From Actinomycetes bacterium (GTDB taxonomy: Bacteria; Actinomycetota; Thermoleophilia; Solirubrobacterales; Solirubrobacteraceae): a DNA stretch of 5,855 bases. The stretch lies in the NCBI GenBank assembly GCA_023404805.1, contig JAEYAL010000316.1, positions 1-5,855 of the forward strand, read 5' to 3'. This document shows, piece by piece, positions 1 to 5,664 of this stretch (position 1 is its first letter; every line of letters begins with the position of its first letter). The notes beneath the pieces were generated by a model. That model was not told the origin of the DNA and ran no database searches. It saw nothing but the letters and a program-made list of their open reading frames with translations. The translations under genes were made by a program, and so were the position numbers.

Positions 1-353
1 GGCACGACGCGCGCCGCGGGTCGATCGTCGACCTGCTCTTCGGCCTGCGCACGTCGGTCGAGATGGTCACCTTCGTGCGCGAGCAGCTCGGGCCGCTGCT
101 CGACGAGCGCGATGCCCGCGCCTCCGAGCTCCTGCGCACCCTGGAGATCTACCTGGAGCGCGGGGGCCGCAAGGCCGAAGCGGCCCGCGCGCTGCACCTG
201 GAGCGCCAGTCGCTCTACGGCCGCCTGGAGCGCATCGAGAAGACCCTCGAAGCCCCGCTCGACGACCCCGACATGCTCCTCGGCCTGCACCTCGCGGTGC
301 GCGCGCTGCGCCTCATGGAGGCCGACGGCGACCGCCCGCGGCCGCTGCCGTAA
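1..353 (+). CDS. PucR/CdaR-family transcriptional regulator, C-terminal part (5' end outside window)
   Basis: The reading frame is open from the first base (frame of position 3) to TAA at 351-353, giving about 116 visible residues. The part after residue 30 matches the C-terminal helix-turn-helix of PucR/CdaR-type activators: the pattern LGPLLDERDA, then LLRTLEIYLERGG, then AARALHLERQSLYGRLERIE, ending in a hydrophobic helix around LGLHLAVRALRLM. In this family that domain binds DNA and lies at the end of a longer protein with a variable sensory N-terminus, so what is missing is the sensor half. The ATG at 63 is internal; the 20 codons before it are in frame and fit the family, so it is not the real start. 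The target genes cannot be deduced here. The family call is firm and the specific role is unknown. Confidence 0.88.
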   Translation, partial: HDARRGSIVDLLFGLRTSVEMVTFVREQLGPLLDERDARASELLRTLEIYLERGGRKAEAARALHLERQSLYGRLERIEKTLEAPLDDPDMLLGLHLAVRALRLMEADGDRPRPLP

Positions 354-416
354 GGCGGGCGACGGACGCCCGGCGTTGGCACGTTCACTCGGCGCCGCCC
401 CGCCTCGAAATCCAGT

Positions 417-460
417 GAGCGTTCTTTTTCTTCCCCTAGAGGGGCAACTTAAGAACGTTC
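417..460. promoter_or_regulatory. Inverted repeat in an AT-rich island (operator or hairpin)
   Basis: GAGCGTTCTT (417-426) pairs with AAGAACGTTC (451-460) with 9 of 10 positions matching. Between them a second, perfect stem CCCC (433-436)/GGGG (441-444) closes a TAGA tetraloop. The right arm also contains the 8-base palindrome GAACGTTC (453-460). The island stands out from surrounding DNA by its T-runs and A-runs. It could be a protein-binding operator for the sigma operon, part of a promoter, or a transcript hairpin ending the upstream regulator mRNA. It lacks the T-tract directly after the stem expected of a classical terminator. The structure is seen directly and its function is inferred. 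Confidence 0.45.
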
Positions 461-509
461 AGTTTCGGCGGGGTGCAACGCGCTGGCCGCTGCCGGACAT
501 CTCCTTCGT

Positions 510-593
510 ATGCCCGCCTTCCACGACGGCCCCGGTCCCACCCTCGGTGGCTGCTCCGGCCTTGACCACCAGACCGGCGCTGCGACCCGATGA
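510..593 (+). other. Possible 27-codon leader frame, in frame with the sigma gene and ending at TGA 591
   Basis: ATG at 510 opens 27 codons (starting MPAFHDGPGPTLGG) that end at TGA 591-593. The frame is the same as the downstream sigma coding frame, so this TGA is the in-frame stop that blocks the sigma gene. A second ATG at 590 overlaps the stop (ATGA) but runs only six codons to TGA 608-610. No clear Shine-Dalgarno precedes either ATG. It may be a chance frame, a short leader peptide, or the true 5' end of a sigma gene interrupted by a mutation. The codons do not resemble a sigma factor N-terminus. Confidence 0.2.
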
Positions 594-1151
594 CGCCCCG
601 CGCCACCTGACGACGACCGCGCGCGATTCGAAGCGCTGTTCGACCGCCATCACCGCGCGGTTCTCGGCTACGCCTTGCGGCGGACCGACGGCCCGCACGA
701 CGCCGCCGACGTGGTCGCCGAAACCTTCCTCGTGGCGTGGCGGCGTATCGCCGACGTGCCCGCTGGCGCCGACACACGCTTGTGGCTGTTCGGCGTCGCG
801 CGGCGGGTGGTCGCCAACCACCGCCGCGGTGAGCGCCGCCGGACCGACCTGTCGGCGCGGCTCGGTGACCAGCTCGCCACCCAGCTCGCCGCCACGCCGA
901 TGCCGGAACCGCGCGGCGCCGGACGTCTCGCCCCCGCGCTCGCCCAGCTCTCCGACGACGACCGCGAGATCCTGCTGCTCTCCGCCTGGGAGGGACTCGA
1001 ACCTGCCGAGCTGGCGACCACCTTGGGCATCGGCGGCTCGACCGCCCGCAGCCGGCTGCGCCGCGCCCGTCATCGCCTCGAACGCCACCTGGCGCAGCCG
1101 ACCCCCGAACCATCCGCCGCGTGCGAGCCGATCCAGGAGACCGCCCGATGA
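594..1151 (+). CDS. ECF-type sigma-70 family RNA polymerase sigma factor (5' end unusual)
   Basis: Directs RNA polymerase to a set of promoters. Region 2 is visible as DDDRARFEALFDRHHRAVLG, then a DAADVVAETFLVAWRRIADVP segment and LWLFGVARRVVANHRRGERRR. Region 4 is LSDDDREILLLSAWEGLEPA followed by a helix-turn-helix at LATTLGIGGSTARSRLRRAR. Total length from 594 is about 185 codons, normal for ECF factors. The problem is the start: coding similarity runs back to about 609, but no ATG, GTG or TTG occurs in this frame between the TGA at 591 and a TTG at 675. Starting at TTG 675 would cut off the first conserved helix of region 2. CTG 636 is the only other near-start. ATG 590 would fit perfectly if one base were removed near 608. 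The gene may therefore be frameshifted, mis-sequenced, or start unusually. It ends at TGA 1149-1151, overlapping the next gene by ATGA, so the two are translationally coupled. Family is firm; start and intactness are uncertain. Confidence 0.85.
   Translation, partial: RPAPPDDDRARFEALFDRHHRAVLGYALRRTDGPHDAADVVAETFLVAWRRIADVPAGADTRLWLFGVARRVVANHRRGERRRTDLSARLGDQLATQLAATPMPEPRGAGRLAPALAQLSDDDREILLLSAWEGLEPAELATTLGIGGSTARSRLRRARHRLERHLAQPTPEPSAACEPIQETAR
1135..1139 (+). promoter_or_regulatory. Shine-Dalgarno AGGAG for the membrane protein gene
   Basis: AGGAG lies 8 bases before ATG 1148, inside the end of the sigma gene. It supports ATG 1148 over the in-frame GTG at 1121 as the start. Confidence 0.75.
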
Positions 1152-2338
1152 GCCGCTCCACTCAAGACCTCCTCACGGGCGCCGATCCCGCGCCGACCGC
1201 TGCGGTTGACGCGCTCGACCTCGGTGGGGCGGACGACGCGCTCCGCGACGCGATCCTGCGCGTGAACGCCGCCGACGCCGCGCCCTTGCCCAAGCGCCGC
1301 CGCCGCTCGACTGCGCCACCCACCCGGCGCCGGCGCCGCTGGCCTGCGCTCGTCGGCGCCAGCGCGGCCCTCGCGGTCGCGGCGGTGTTCGCTTTCGCGA
1401 ATATCGAGCGGATCGACCAGGCCTCGCCGGCGCCGAGCGAGGCGTGGGCGGCAGCAGCCGTGAAGGTCGCGAAAGCCGTGCCGCGCCTGCTGCCGTCGGA
1501 GCCCGGGTGGGCCGTCAGCCGCGCCGACGAGTTCGACGTCGACTATGGCGAGTTCGAGCTCGCGAAGGGCAACCGGGCGGTGCAGCTCACGTGGTATCGC
1601 CGCGACCAGTACGACAGCTACTTCAAGGACCGCCAGGACGGGACAGAGCGCTTCGACGACACGCAGGTCGCGGGCGAGCAGGCCGCCGTCTTCCGCTACG
1701 AGAAGTCCGACGACTACTTTGCCATGTGGAAGACCGGCAAGCACTTCATTGAGGCGCGGGTGCAGCCCGACATCCCGCCCGAGTGGCGCAACAAGCCGAT
1801 GCCTGCGGGCGAAGGCATGGGCGGCCCGACGTTCGTCAGCCACTTCACCGAAGCGTCGTTCCGGGAGTTCCTCAGCACGCTCGAACCGGCGACCATCGAC
1901 GCCTGGCTCTCGGCTATGCCGCCCAGCGTGGTCAAGCCGGGCGAGAGCGCCAAAGCCATCGACCAGATGCTCGAAGACGTCCCGACCCCGAAGGGCTTCG
2001 ACCGCAGCCGCCTGGTCGACGAGTCCGCGACGCGCGACGTCTACCAGCTGGGGGCGAAGGTCATCGGCTCCGTGACCTGCAGCTGGCTGCGTCAGTGGGT
2101 CCGGGCCATCCGAAGCGGGGACGCCACAGCCCGCGCCGAAGCCATCGCGGCCATGGAGACCTCACGCGACTGGAAGATCCTGAAGACGATGTCGTCCGAC
2201 GGCGCGTACCCAGCCTGGATCTGGGAGATCGCCGATCGCATGAAGACCGACGCACCAGATTCGCCCGCAGGCGGCGGCAAGGTCACGCTCGAGCAGGACT
2301 TCGAGAGCAGCCTCGGCTGCCTCGAGCACGTGCGCTGA
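1148..2338 (+). CDS. Single-pass membrane protein, probable partner (anti-sigma-like) of the ECF sigma factor
   Basis: A 396-residue protein. Residues 1-64 are soluble and end in a very basic stretch (KRRRRS, then RRRRR). One hydrophobic helix follows at about 65-86 (WPALVGASAALAVAAVFAFA), and about 310 residues lie beyond it. The basic stretch before the helix places the N-terminus in the cytoplasm and the large C-terminal part outside. Within that part are VQLTWYRRDQYDSYFKDR, AAVFRYEKSDDYFAMW, and a region with PAWIWEIAD and LGCLEHV near the end, which I recall from proteins encoded next to ECF sigma factors in Solirubrobacterales-like genomes. The start overlaps the sigma stop (ATGA) with a good ribosome site, typical of a sigma/anti-sigma pair. 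There is no HxxxCxxC zinc anti-sigma motif. The role as anti-sigma or extracytoplasmic sensor is inferred from position and topology; no enzymatic motif was found. Confidence 0.75.
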   Translation: MSRSTQDLLTGADPAPTAAVDALDLGGADDALRDAILRVNAADAAPLPKRRRRSTAPPTRRRRRWPALVGASAALAVAAVFAFANIERIDQASPAPSEAWAAAAVKVAKAVPRLLPSEPGWAVSRADEFDVDYGEFELAKGNRAVQLTWYRRDQYDSYFKDRQDGTERFDDTQVAGEQAAVFRYEKSDDYFAMWKTGKHFIEARVQPDIPPEWRNKPMPAGEGMGGPTFVSHFTEASFREFLSTLEPATIDAWLSAMPPSVVKPGESAKAIDQMLEDVPTPKGFDRSRLVDESATRDVYQLGAKVIGSVTCSWLRQWVRAIRSGDATARAEAIAAMETSRDWKILKTMSSDGAYPAWIWEIADRMKTDAPDSPAGGGKVTLEQDFESSLGCLEHVR

Positions 2339-2339
2339 C

Positions 2340-3398
2340 TCAGGCGTCTTGCTTGCGGTCGGTGTCGCGTGAGGGCTGCACCCGCTTGGGCTCGCCCGGC
2401 ATCTTCGGATAGTCGGGCGGGTACGGCATGTCGCCCTGCTCGTCTCGCTCGTACATCTCGAGCAGGGGCGTGAGGTCGTGGTGCACGTCGTCGATGGCGG
2501 CGTGCAGGTCGCCGCGCTCGGCGAAGCGCGCCGGGACCGTCGCGACCGTGAACATCTCCGGGGTCACCTCGGGCAGCTCGTCCCACTCGACGGGCGTCGA
2601 CACGGTGGCGCCGGGCTTGGGGCGGATCGAATAGGCCGAGGCGATGGTGCGGTCGCGGGCGTTCTGGTTGTAGTCGATGAAGATCTTCTCGCCGCGCTCC
2701 TCCTTCCACCACTTGGTGGTCACCTCATCGGGACGGCGGCGCTCCAGCTCGCGGCCAAAGGCGATGGCGGCGTGGCGCATGTCGGTGAAGGTCCACTTCG
2801 GCTCCACGCGCACGTACATGTGGATGCCGCGCCCGCCGCTCGTCTTCGGGTAGCCGACGTAGCCCAGCTCCTTCAGCAGCGTGCGGGCTTCGGCGGCGAT
2901 CGCGACCGCATCGGAGAAGTCGGTGCCAGGCTGCGGGTCGAGGTCGATGCGGAGCTCGTCGGGATGGTCGACGTCGGCGCGGCGCACTGGCCACGGATGG
3001 AAGGTGATCGTGCCCATGTGCGCGCACCAGGCCACGACGGCCGGCTCGGTCGGGCAGATCTCGTCGGCGGTGCGGCCCGACGGGAACACGATCTCGGCCG
3101 TCTCGAGGTAGTCGGGGGCACCCTTGGGCACGCGCTTTTGGTAGAACGCGTCGCCGCCGCCGCGCTCCCGCGTCGACAGGCGGATCCCGGGATGCACGCC
3201 CTTCGGCCAGCGCTCCAGGGTCGTCGGACGTTCGCGGAGCGCGCGCATGATGCCGTCGGCGACCGACACGTAGTACTCGGCGATCTCGCCCTTCGTGATC
3301 TCGGCGGTCGTCTCGGTCGCGGGGAAGATCACGCGGTCGGCGCTCGAGACGCGCACGTCCCGGCCGCCCACGTCGAGGTGCAGGTCGTTGGCAGCCAT
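2340..3398 (-). CDS. Stand-alone LigD-type polymerase/primase domain protein
   Basis: A 352-residue protein matching the polymerase domain of bacterial non-homologous end-joining LigD (archaeo-eukaryotic primase fold), which adds nucleotides at DNA breaks. Visible motifs are DAFYQKRVPKGAPDYL at 83-98; VVAWCAHMGTITFHPWP at 121-137; metal-binding motif I IDLDP with Asp152 and Asp154; motif II SGGRGIH at 187-193; and motif III FIDYNQN with Asp242, followed by ASAYSIRP. All catalytic residues appear present. There is no ligase or nuclease domain, and the length agrees with mycobacterial stand-alone PolD-type proteins (about 340-350 residues). The start at ATG 3398 gives the usual short N-terminus before the DRVIFP segment; no strong Shine-Dalgarno is seen. 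No Ku or ligase gene is in the window. It follows the redox genes on the same strand after a 103-base gap, which may hold its own promoter. Its stop is 1 base from the stop of the convergent membrane protein gene. Confidence 0.92.
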   Translation of the reverse strand: MAANDLHLDVGGRDVRVSSADRVIFPATETTAEITKGEIAEYYVSVADGIMRALRERPTTLERWPKGVHPGIRLSTRERGGGDAFYQKRVPKGAPDYLETAEIVFPSGRTADEICPTEPAVVAWCAHMGTITFHPWPVRRADVDHPDELRIDLDPQPGTDFSDAVAIAAEARTLLKELGYVGYPKTSGGRGIHMYVRVEPKWTFTDMRHAAIAFGRELERRRPDEVTTKWWKEERGEKIFIDYNQNARDRTIASAYSIRPKPGATVSTPVEWDELPEVTPEMFTVATVPARFAERGDLHAAIDDVHHDLTPLLEMYERDEQGDMPYPPDYPKMPGEPKRVQPSRDTDRKQDA

Positions 3399-3501
3399 CA
3401 GGGTGCTTGTTCGGGCTCGGGCAGCGAACGCCTGCCGTGGTTCGTGGGCATCGCCGGTATTGACTGGGCACGGGCTCGAAACTCATCGGCCGCGCGCAGG
3501 A
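3399..3501 (-). other. Gap between the reductase gene and the LigD-like polymerase gene
   Basis: 103 bases with no supported gene. A short imperfect stem GTTC/GAAC with an inner GCT/AGC lies near 3409-3430, too weak for a terminator call. No recognisable minus-strand promoter hexamers were found. Whether the polymerase gene is co-transcribed with the redox operon cannot be decided from the sequence. Confidence 0.4.
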
Positions 3502-4854
3502 TCAGTGCGTGGCGTGCGTCGACCCGCGGTTGCGCGAGCGCGCGAAGCGCCGCAGAGGCGGGCCGGCCGGCTCGGCATGCGGGGCAAGCGGCTCGACGAT
3601 GCTGAGCCCCGGCTCGGGCGCCACGGCAGCAGCCCGCCAGCGCGCCGCCGCATCCGCAGGCGGCTCCGGCCATTGCTCGGCCAGCTCGCCCATCAGCCGC
3701 AACGTGAGCCCGGGCCGCTCAGCGGTGAGCCCGGCGACCATCTGCCCCAGCTCGTCGTGCAGCGCGTAGCCGCCAGCGAGCCCCTCGGGGTCACCGCCTG
3801 CGATCCGGTGCTCGGCGTGCGGCGCGGGCGACCCGACGAGCTGCAGGCGGATCCCCCATTGCTCGCTCCAGCCCCACGGGATCGGCGTGAACGCCGTCGC
3901 TGCCTCACGGCCGTCGAGGAGCGAGTCTGCGGCGTGCTGGGCCATCAGCGTGGTGGTGACCCATTGCTCCACGCGGCGCGACTCGCCGCCGAAGCGCAGG
4001 TTCGGCCAGCGCGCGCAGTCGCCGCAGGCGACGATGTCGTCGGCGCCGACCGCATGCAGGGTCGGCTCGCAGGAGACGCCGCGCTCGACATCCAGGCCGG
4101 TGCCCACCAGCCAGTCTACCTCGGGCACCGCGCCGATCGCGACGAGCGCCGCGTCGGCCCGGACCACCGTGTCGTCCGTCAGGTTCGCGACGACGCCGCG
4201 GGTCCCCCACTCCACGCCCGCGATCCCGGTGTCGGTGCGCACGTCGACGCCGCGGCGCCGATGCAGTGCCGTGAGCGCAGCGCCCATGTGCGGGCCAGCG
4301 ACGTCTGAAAGCAGCGTCGGCATCGGGTCGACGACCGTCACCGGGATGCCCTGCGACCGCAGCGACCAGGCGCTCTCGGTGCCGATCAGGCCACCGCCGA
4401 CGATCAGCACGTGGCGGGCGCGGCGGGCATCGCGCCGCAGGCGCAGCGCATCCTCGACGGTGCGCAGCGTGTGCGCCACGCCGGGCGCGAGCCCATCGAA
4501 CGCGGGCAGCGTGCGAGCGCGCAGGCCGGTCGCGATGACCAGGCCGTCGTAGGGCAGCTCGCGGCCGTTCGACAGCGACACGCGCCGGGCGGCGCGGTCG
4601 AGGCCGACGGCCCGCACACCGCGGACCCATCGCACGCGCGCGGGCAGCTGCGCCTGGATCCTCAGGTCGCGGGGCGCGACGCGGCCCATGAGCACACCCT
4701 CCGAAAGCGCCGGGCGGCGGTACGGCACGTGCGGCTCGCCGCCGACGATGTCGACTTGGCCCGTGAACCCGCGCTGCGCCAGCCGCTCAGCGGCCCGGAC
4801 CGCGGCAAGGCCGCCGCCGACGATCACGACACGCCTGAGTCCCACCACCGGCAT
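3502..4854 (-). CDS. FAD-dependent NAD(P)H:ferredoxin reductase
   Basis: A 450-residue flavoprotein of the ferredoxin/rubredoxin reductase type, which passes electrons from NAD(P)H through FAD to a small iron-sulfur protein. The FAD-binding Rossmann motif is VVIVGGGLAAVRAAE (9-23), followed by the family signature PYRRPALSE (44-52). A central NAD(P)H-binding Rossmann motif VLIVGGGLIGTESA lies at 149-162, and the second FAD motif DDIVACGDCARW at 272-283. VEQWVTTTLMAQHAAD (295-310) matches the usual segment after it. Residues beyond about 400 form an Ala/Pro/Arg-rich tail longer than in typical 400-420-residue members. ATG 4854 was chosen because it puts the Rossmann fold near the N-terminus and lies only 4 bases after the ferredoxin stop; longer in-frame starts such as 4962 would overlap the ferredoxin gene and add a basic, low-complexity leader. 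The neighbouring ferredoxin is its likely electron acceptor. Cofactor preference (NADH or NADPH) cannot be read safely. Confidence 0.92.
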   Translation of the reverse strand: MPVVGLRRVVIVGGGLAAVRAAERLAQRGFTGQVDIVGGEPHVPYRRPALSEGVLMGRVAPRDLRIQAQLPARVRWVRGVRAVGLDRAARRVSLSNGRELPYDGLVIATGLRARTLPAFDGLAPGVAHTLRTVEDALRLRRDARRARHVLIVGGGLIGTESAWSLRSQGIPVTVVDPMPTLLSDVAGPHMGAALTALHRRRGVDVRTDTGIAGVEWGTRGVVANLTDDTVVRADAALVAIGAVPEVDWLVGTGLDVERGVSCEPTLHAVGADDIVACGDCARWPNLRFGGESRRVEQWVTTTLMAQHAADSLLDGREAATAFTPIPWGWSEQWGIRLQLVGSPAPHAEHRIAGGDPEGLAGGYALHDELGQMVAGLTAERPGLTLRLMGELAEQWPEPPADAAARWRAAAVAPEPGLSIVEPLAPHAEPAGPPLRRFARSRNRGSTHATH

Positions 4855-4858
4855 GCCG

Positions 4859-5053
4859 TCAGCGCCCGACCTGGATCGCCTGGGTGGGACAGAGGCGCGC
4901 GGCTTGGCGCGCCTTCTCGTAGGCGGCGTCGTCGGCGCGCGCCGTCGGCTGGACCCGGCCATCGGGCGCGACCGTAAACGCCTCGGGGGCGACCGCCAGG
5001 CACAGGCCGTGCCGGCGGCAGACGCGGTGTTCGACGCTGCGCCGCACGCTCAC
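4859..5053 (-). CDS. Small single-cluster ferredoxin (CxxHxxC...CP type)
   Basis: A 64-residue electron carrier. The cluster ligand pattern is Cys12-x2-His15-x2-Cys18 with a distal Cys55-Pro56; the segment around it reads VCRRHGLCLAVAPEAF and later AARLCPTQAI. This is the ferredoxin type common next to actinobacterial P450s. His15 sits where a four-cysteine ferredoxin would have its second Cys, so a [3Fe-4S] cluster is expected, though such His variants can bind other forms. The start is GTG at 5053, overlapping the stop of the upstream membrane protein gene (GTGA), so translation is coupled. The reductase gene begins 4 bases after its stop. It most likely carries electrons between the FAD reductase and the membrane heme protein; a P450 elsewhere in the genome is another possible partner. 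Confidence 0.93.
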   Translation of the reverse strand: MSVRRSVEHRVCRRHGLCLAVAPEAFTVAPDGRVQPTARADDAAYEKARQAARLCPTQAIQVGR

Positions 5054-5652
5054 GGCTCAAGCTCCGCGATCCGCTGCGCCGGGCCAGGACCGGGTCCAGG
5101 CCGGAAGTCGGCGGTGCCGAGCGCGCGACGGTGCGCAGCGACGATCACGATCAAGACGGTCGCGAGAACCGCGACGCCTGCGATCGCCAGCCGGGCGACT
5201 TCGTCGGAGGCCGCGATCACGTGAAGCGCGGTCATGAGCGCAGCCGCGTACGCCGCGCGGTGCACGCGCAGCCAGCCGCGGTAGCCGATCTGCGACCGGA
5301 ACGGGACCGTCACGAGCACCGCGAGCAGGATCAGCCACGCCACGACCCCCGCAGCGACGATCCAGCCGCCGCTGGCGAACGGCACGAACGTCTCGAGGAC
5401 GGTCATGCCGCCCGCCTCGCGAACGGTGTGCGCGACGATGTGCCCGCCGATCCCGGCGATCCCCGCGACCGCGCAGGTCAGGTGCAGCTGTTCCAGTGCT
5501 GCACCGCTGATCCGCGACCCCCAGAGGTTCAGCGCCGTCGCCATCCCCAGCAGCACGGCGGCGGCGAGGAAGAAGAACCCCGCGTAGCCGAGCAGCGACG
5601 CCAGGCGCAGTCCTTCGCTGGCGTCGTGGCTGGCGGAGACGTGGGCGAGCAT
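5050..5652 (-). CDS. Ferric-reductase/NOX-like di-heme transmembrane protein
   Basis: A 200-residue integral membrane protein with about five hydrophobic helices: roughly 20-41, 56-77, 96-116, 133-148 and 152-172. Helix 2 has His57 and His71 (14 apart, plus His75), and His131 and His144 (13 apart) flank helix 4. The 14/13 spacing is the same as the heme-ligand spacing of NOX2 (101/115 and 209/222) and of ferric-reductase-like membrane domains, so two stacked b-type hemes carrying electrons across the membrane are the best reading. Unlike NOX or FRE proteins it has no fused FAD/NAD domain; it ends in a short tail with a GPGPGP run. A ferredoxin and a flavin reductase gene follow immediately and could supply that function. 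ATG 5652 lies 12 bases after the stop of the His-rich gene. The terminal acceptor (metal ion, oxygen, quinone or a partner protein) is unknown. Confidence 0.8.
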   Translation of the reverse strand: MLAHVSASHDASEGLRLASLLGYAGFFFLAAAVLLGMATALNLWGSRISGAALEQLHLTCAVAGIAGIGGHIVAHTVREAGGMTVLETFVPFASGGWIVAAGVVAWLILLAVLVTVPFRSQIGYRGWLRVHRAAYAAALMTALHVIAASDEVARLAIAGVAVLATVLIVIVAAHRRALGTADFRPGPGPGPAQRIAELEP

Positions 5653-5664
5653 GGCGGAACCCAG

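Larger units (their letters stand above)
354..593 (+). other. Intergenic/leader region upstream of the sigma factor gene
   Basis: About 240 bases between the regulator stop and the start of the ECF sigma coding signal. It contains an AT-richer island (417-465) with an inverted repeat, listed separately, and a small ATG frame (510-593), also listed separately. No convincing -35/-10 pair was found: TTGACC at 562-567 has no matching -10 hexamer about 17 bases on. The region most likely carries the promoter of the sigma operon, and possibly the end of the regulator transcript. Confidence 0.5.

Noticed and set aside
562..590. TTGACC as a -35 element for the sigma operon
   Set aside because: No -10-like hexamer occurs at a suitable distance, and such hexamers arise by chance.
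1121..1147. GTG 1121 as start of the membrane protein
   Set aside because: ATG 1148 has a well-placed AGGAG and the ATGA coupling; GTG 1121 adds nine residues with no support.
112..1209. Long plus-strand frame of 365 codons across the regulator end, the gap and the sigma gene
   Set aside because: It lies in another frame over two recognisable genes; its translation is Arg/Pro/Ser-rich with no domain, typical of GC-rich shadow frames.
3409..3430. Possible terminator hairpin between reductase and polymerase genes
   Set aside because: The stem is only four plus three pairs with bulges and no T-tract.
2478..4308. Long plus-strand frames (2478-3605 and 3295-4308) opposite the polymerase and reductase genes
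   Set aside because: They are antisense to proteins with clear catalytic motifs; the translations are low-complexity and have no recognisable domain.
4855..4962. Upstream extension of the reductase to 4962
   Set aside because: It would add a 36-residue basic leader and overlap the ferredoxin gene by about 100 bases; ATG 4854 fits the operon spacing.
5081..5104. GC-rich near-palindrome (GGACC/GGTCC) that could form a hairpin
   Set aside because: It lies inside the coding tail of the membrane protein and is explained by the GPGPGP codons; transcription must continue into the ferredoxin gene.
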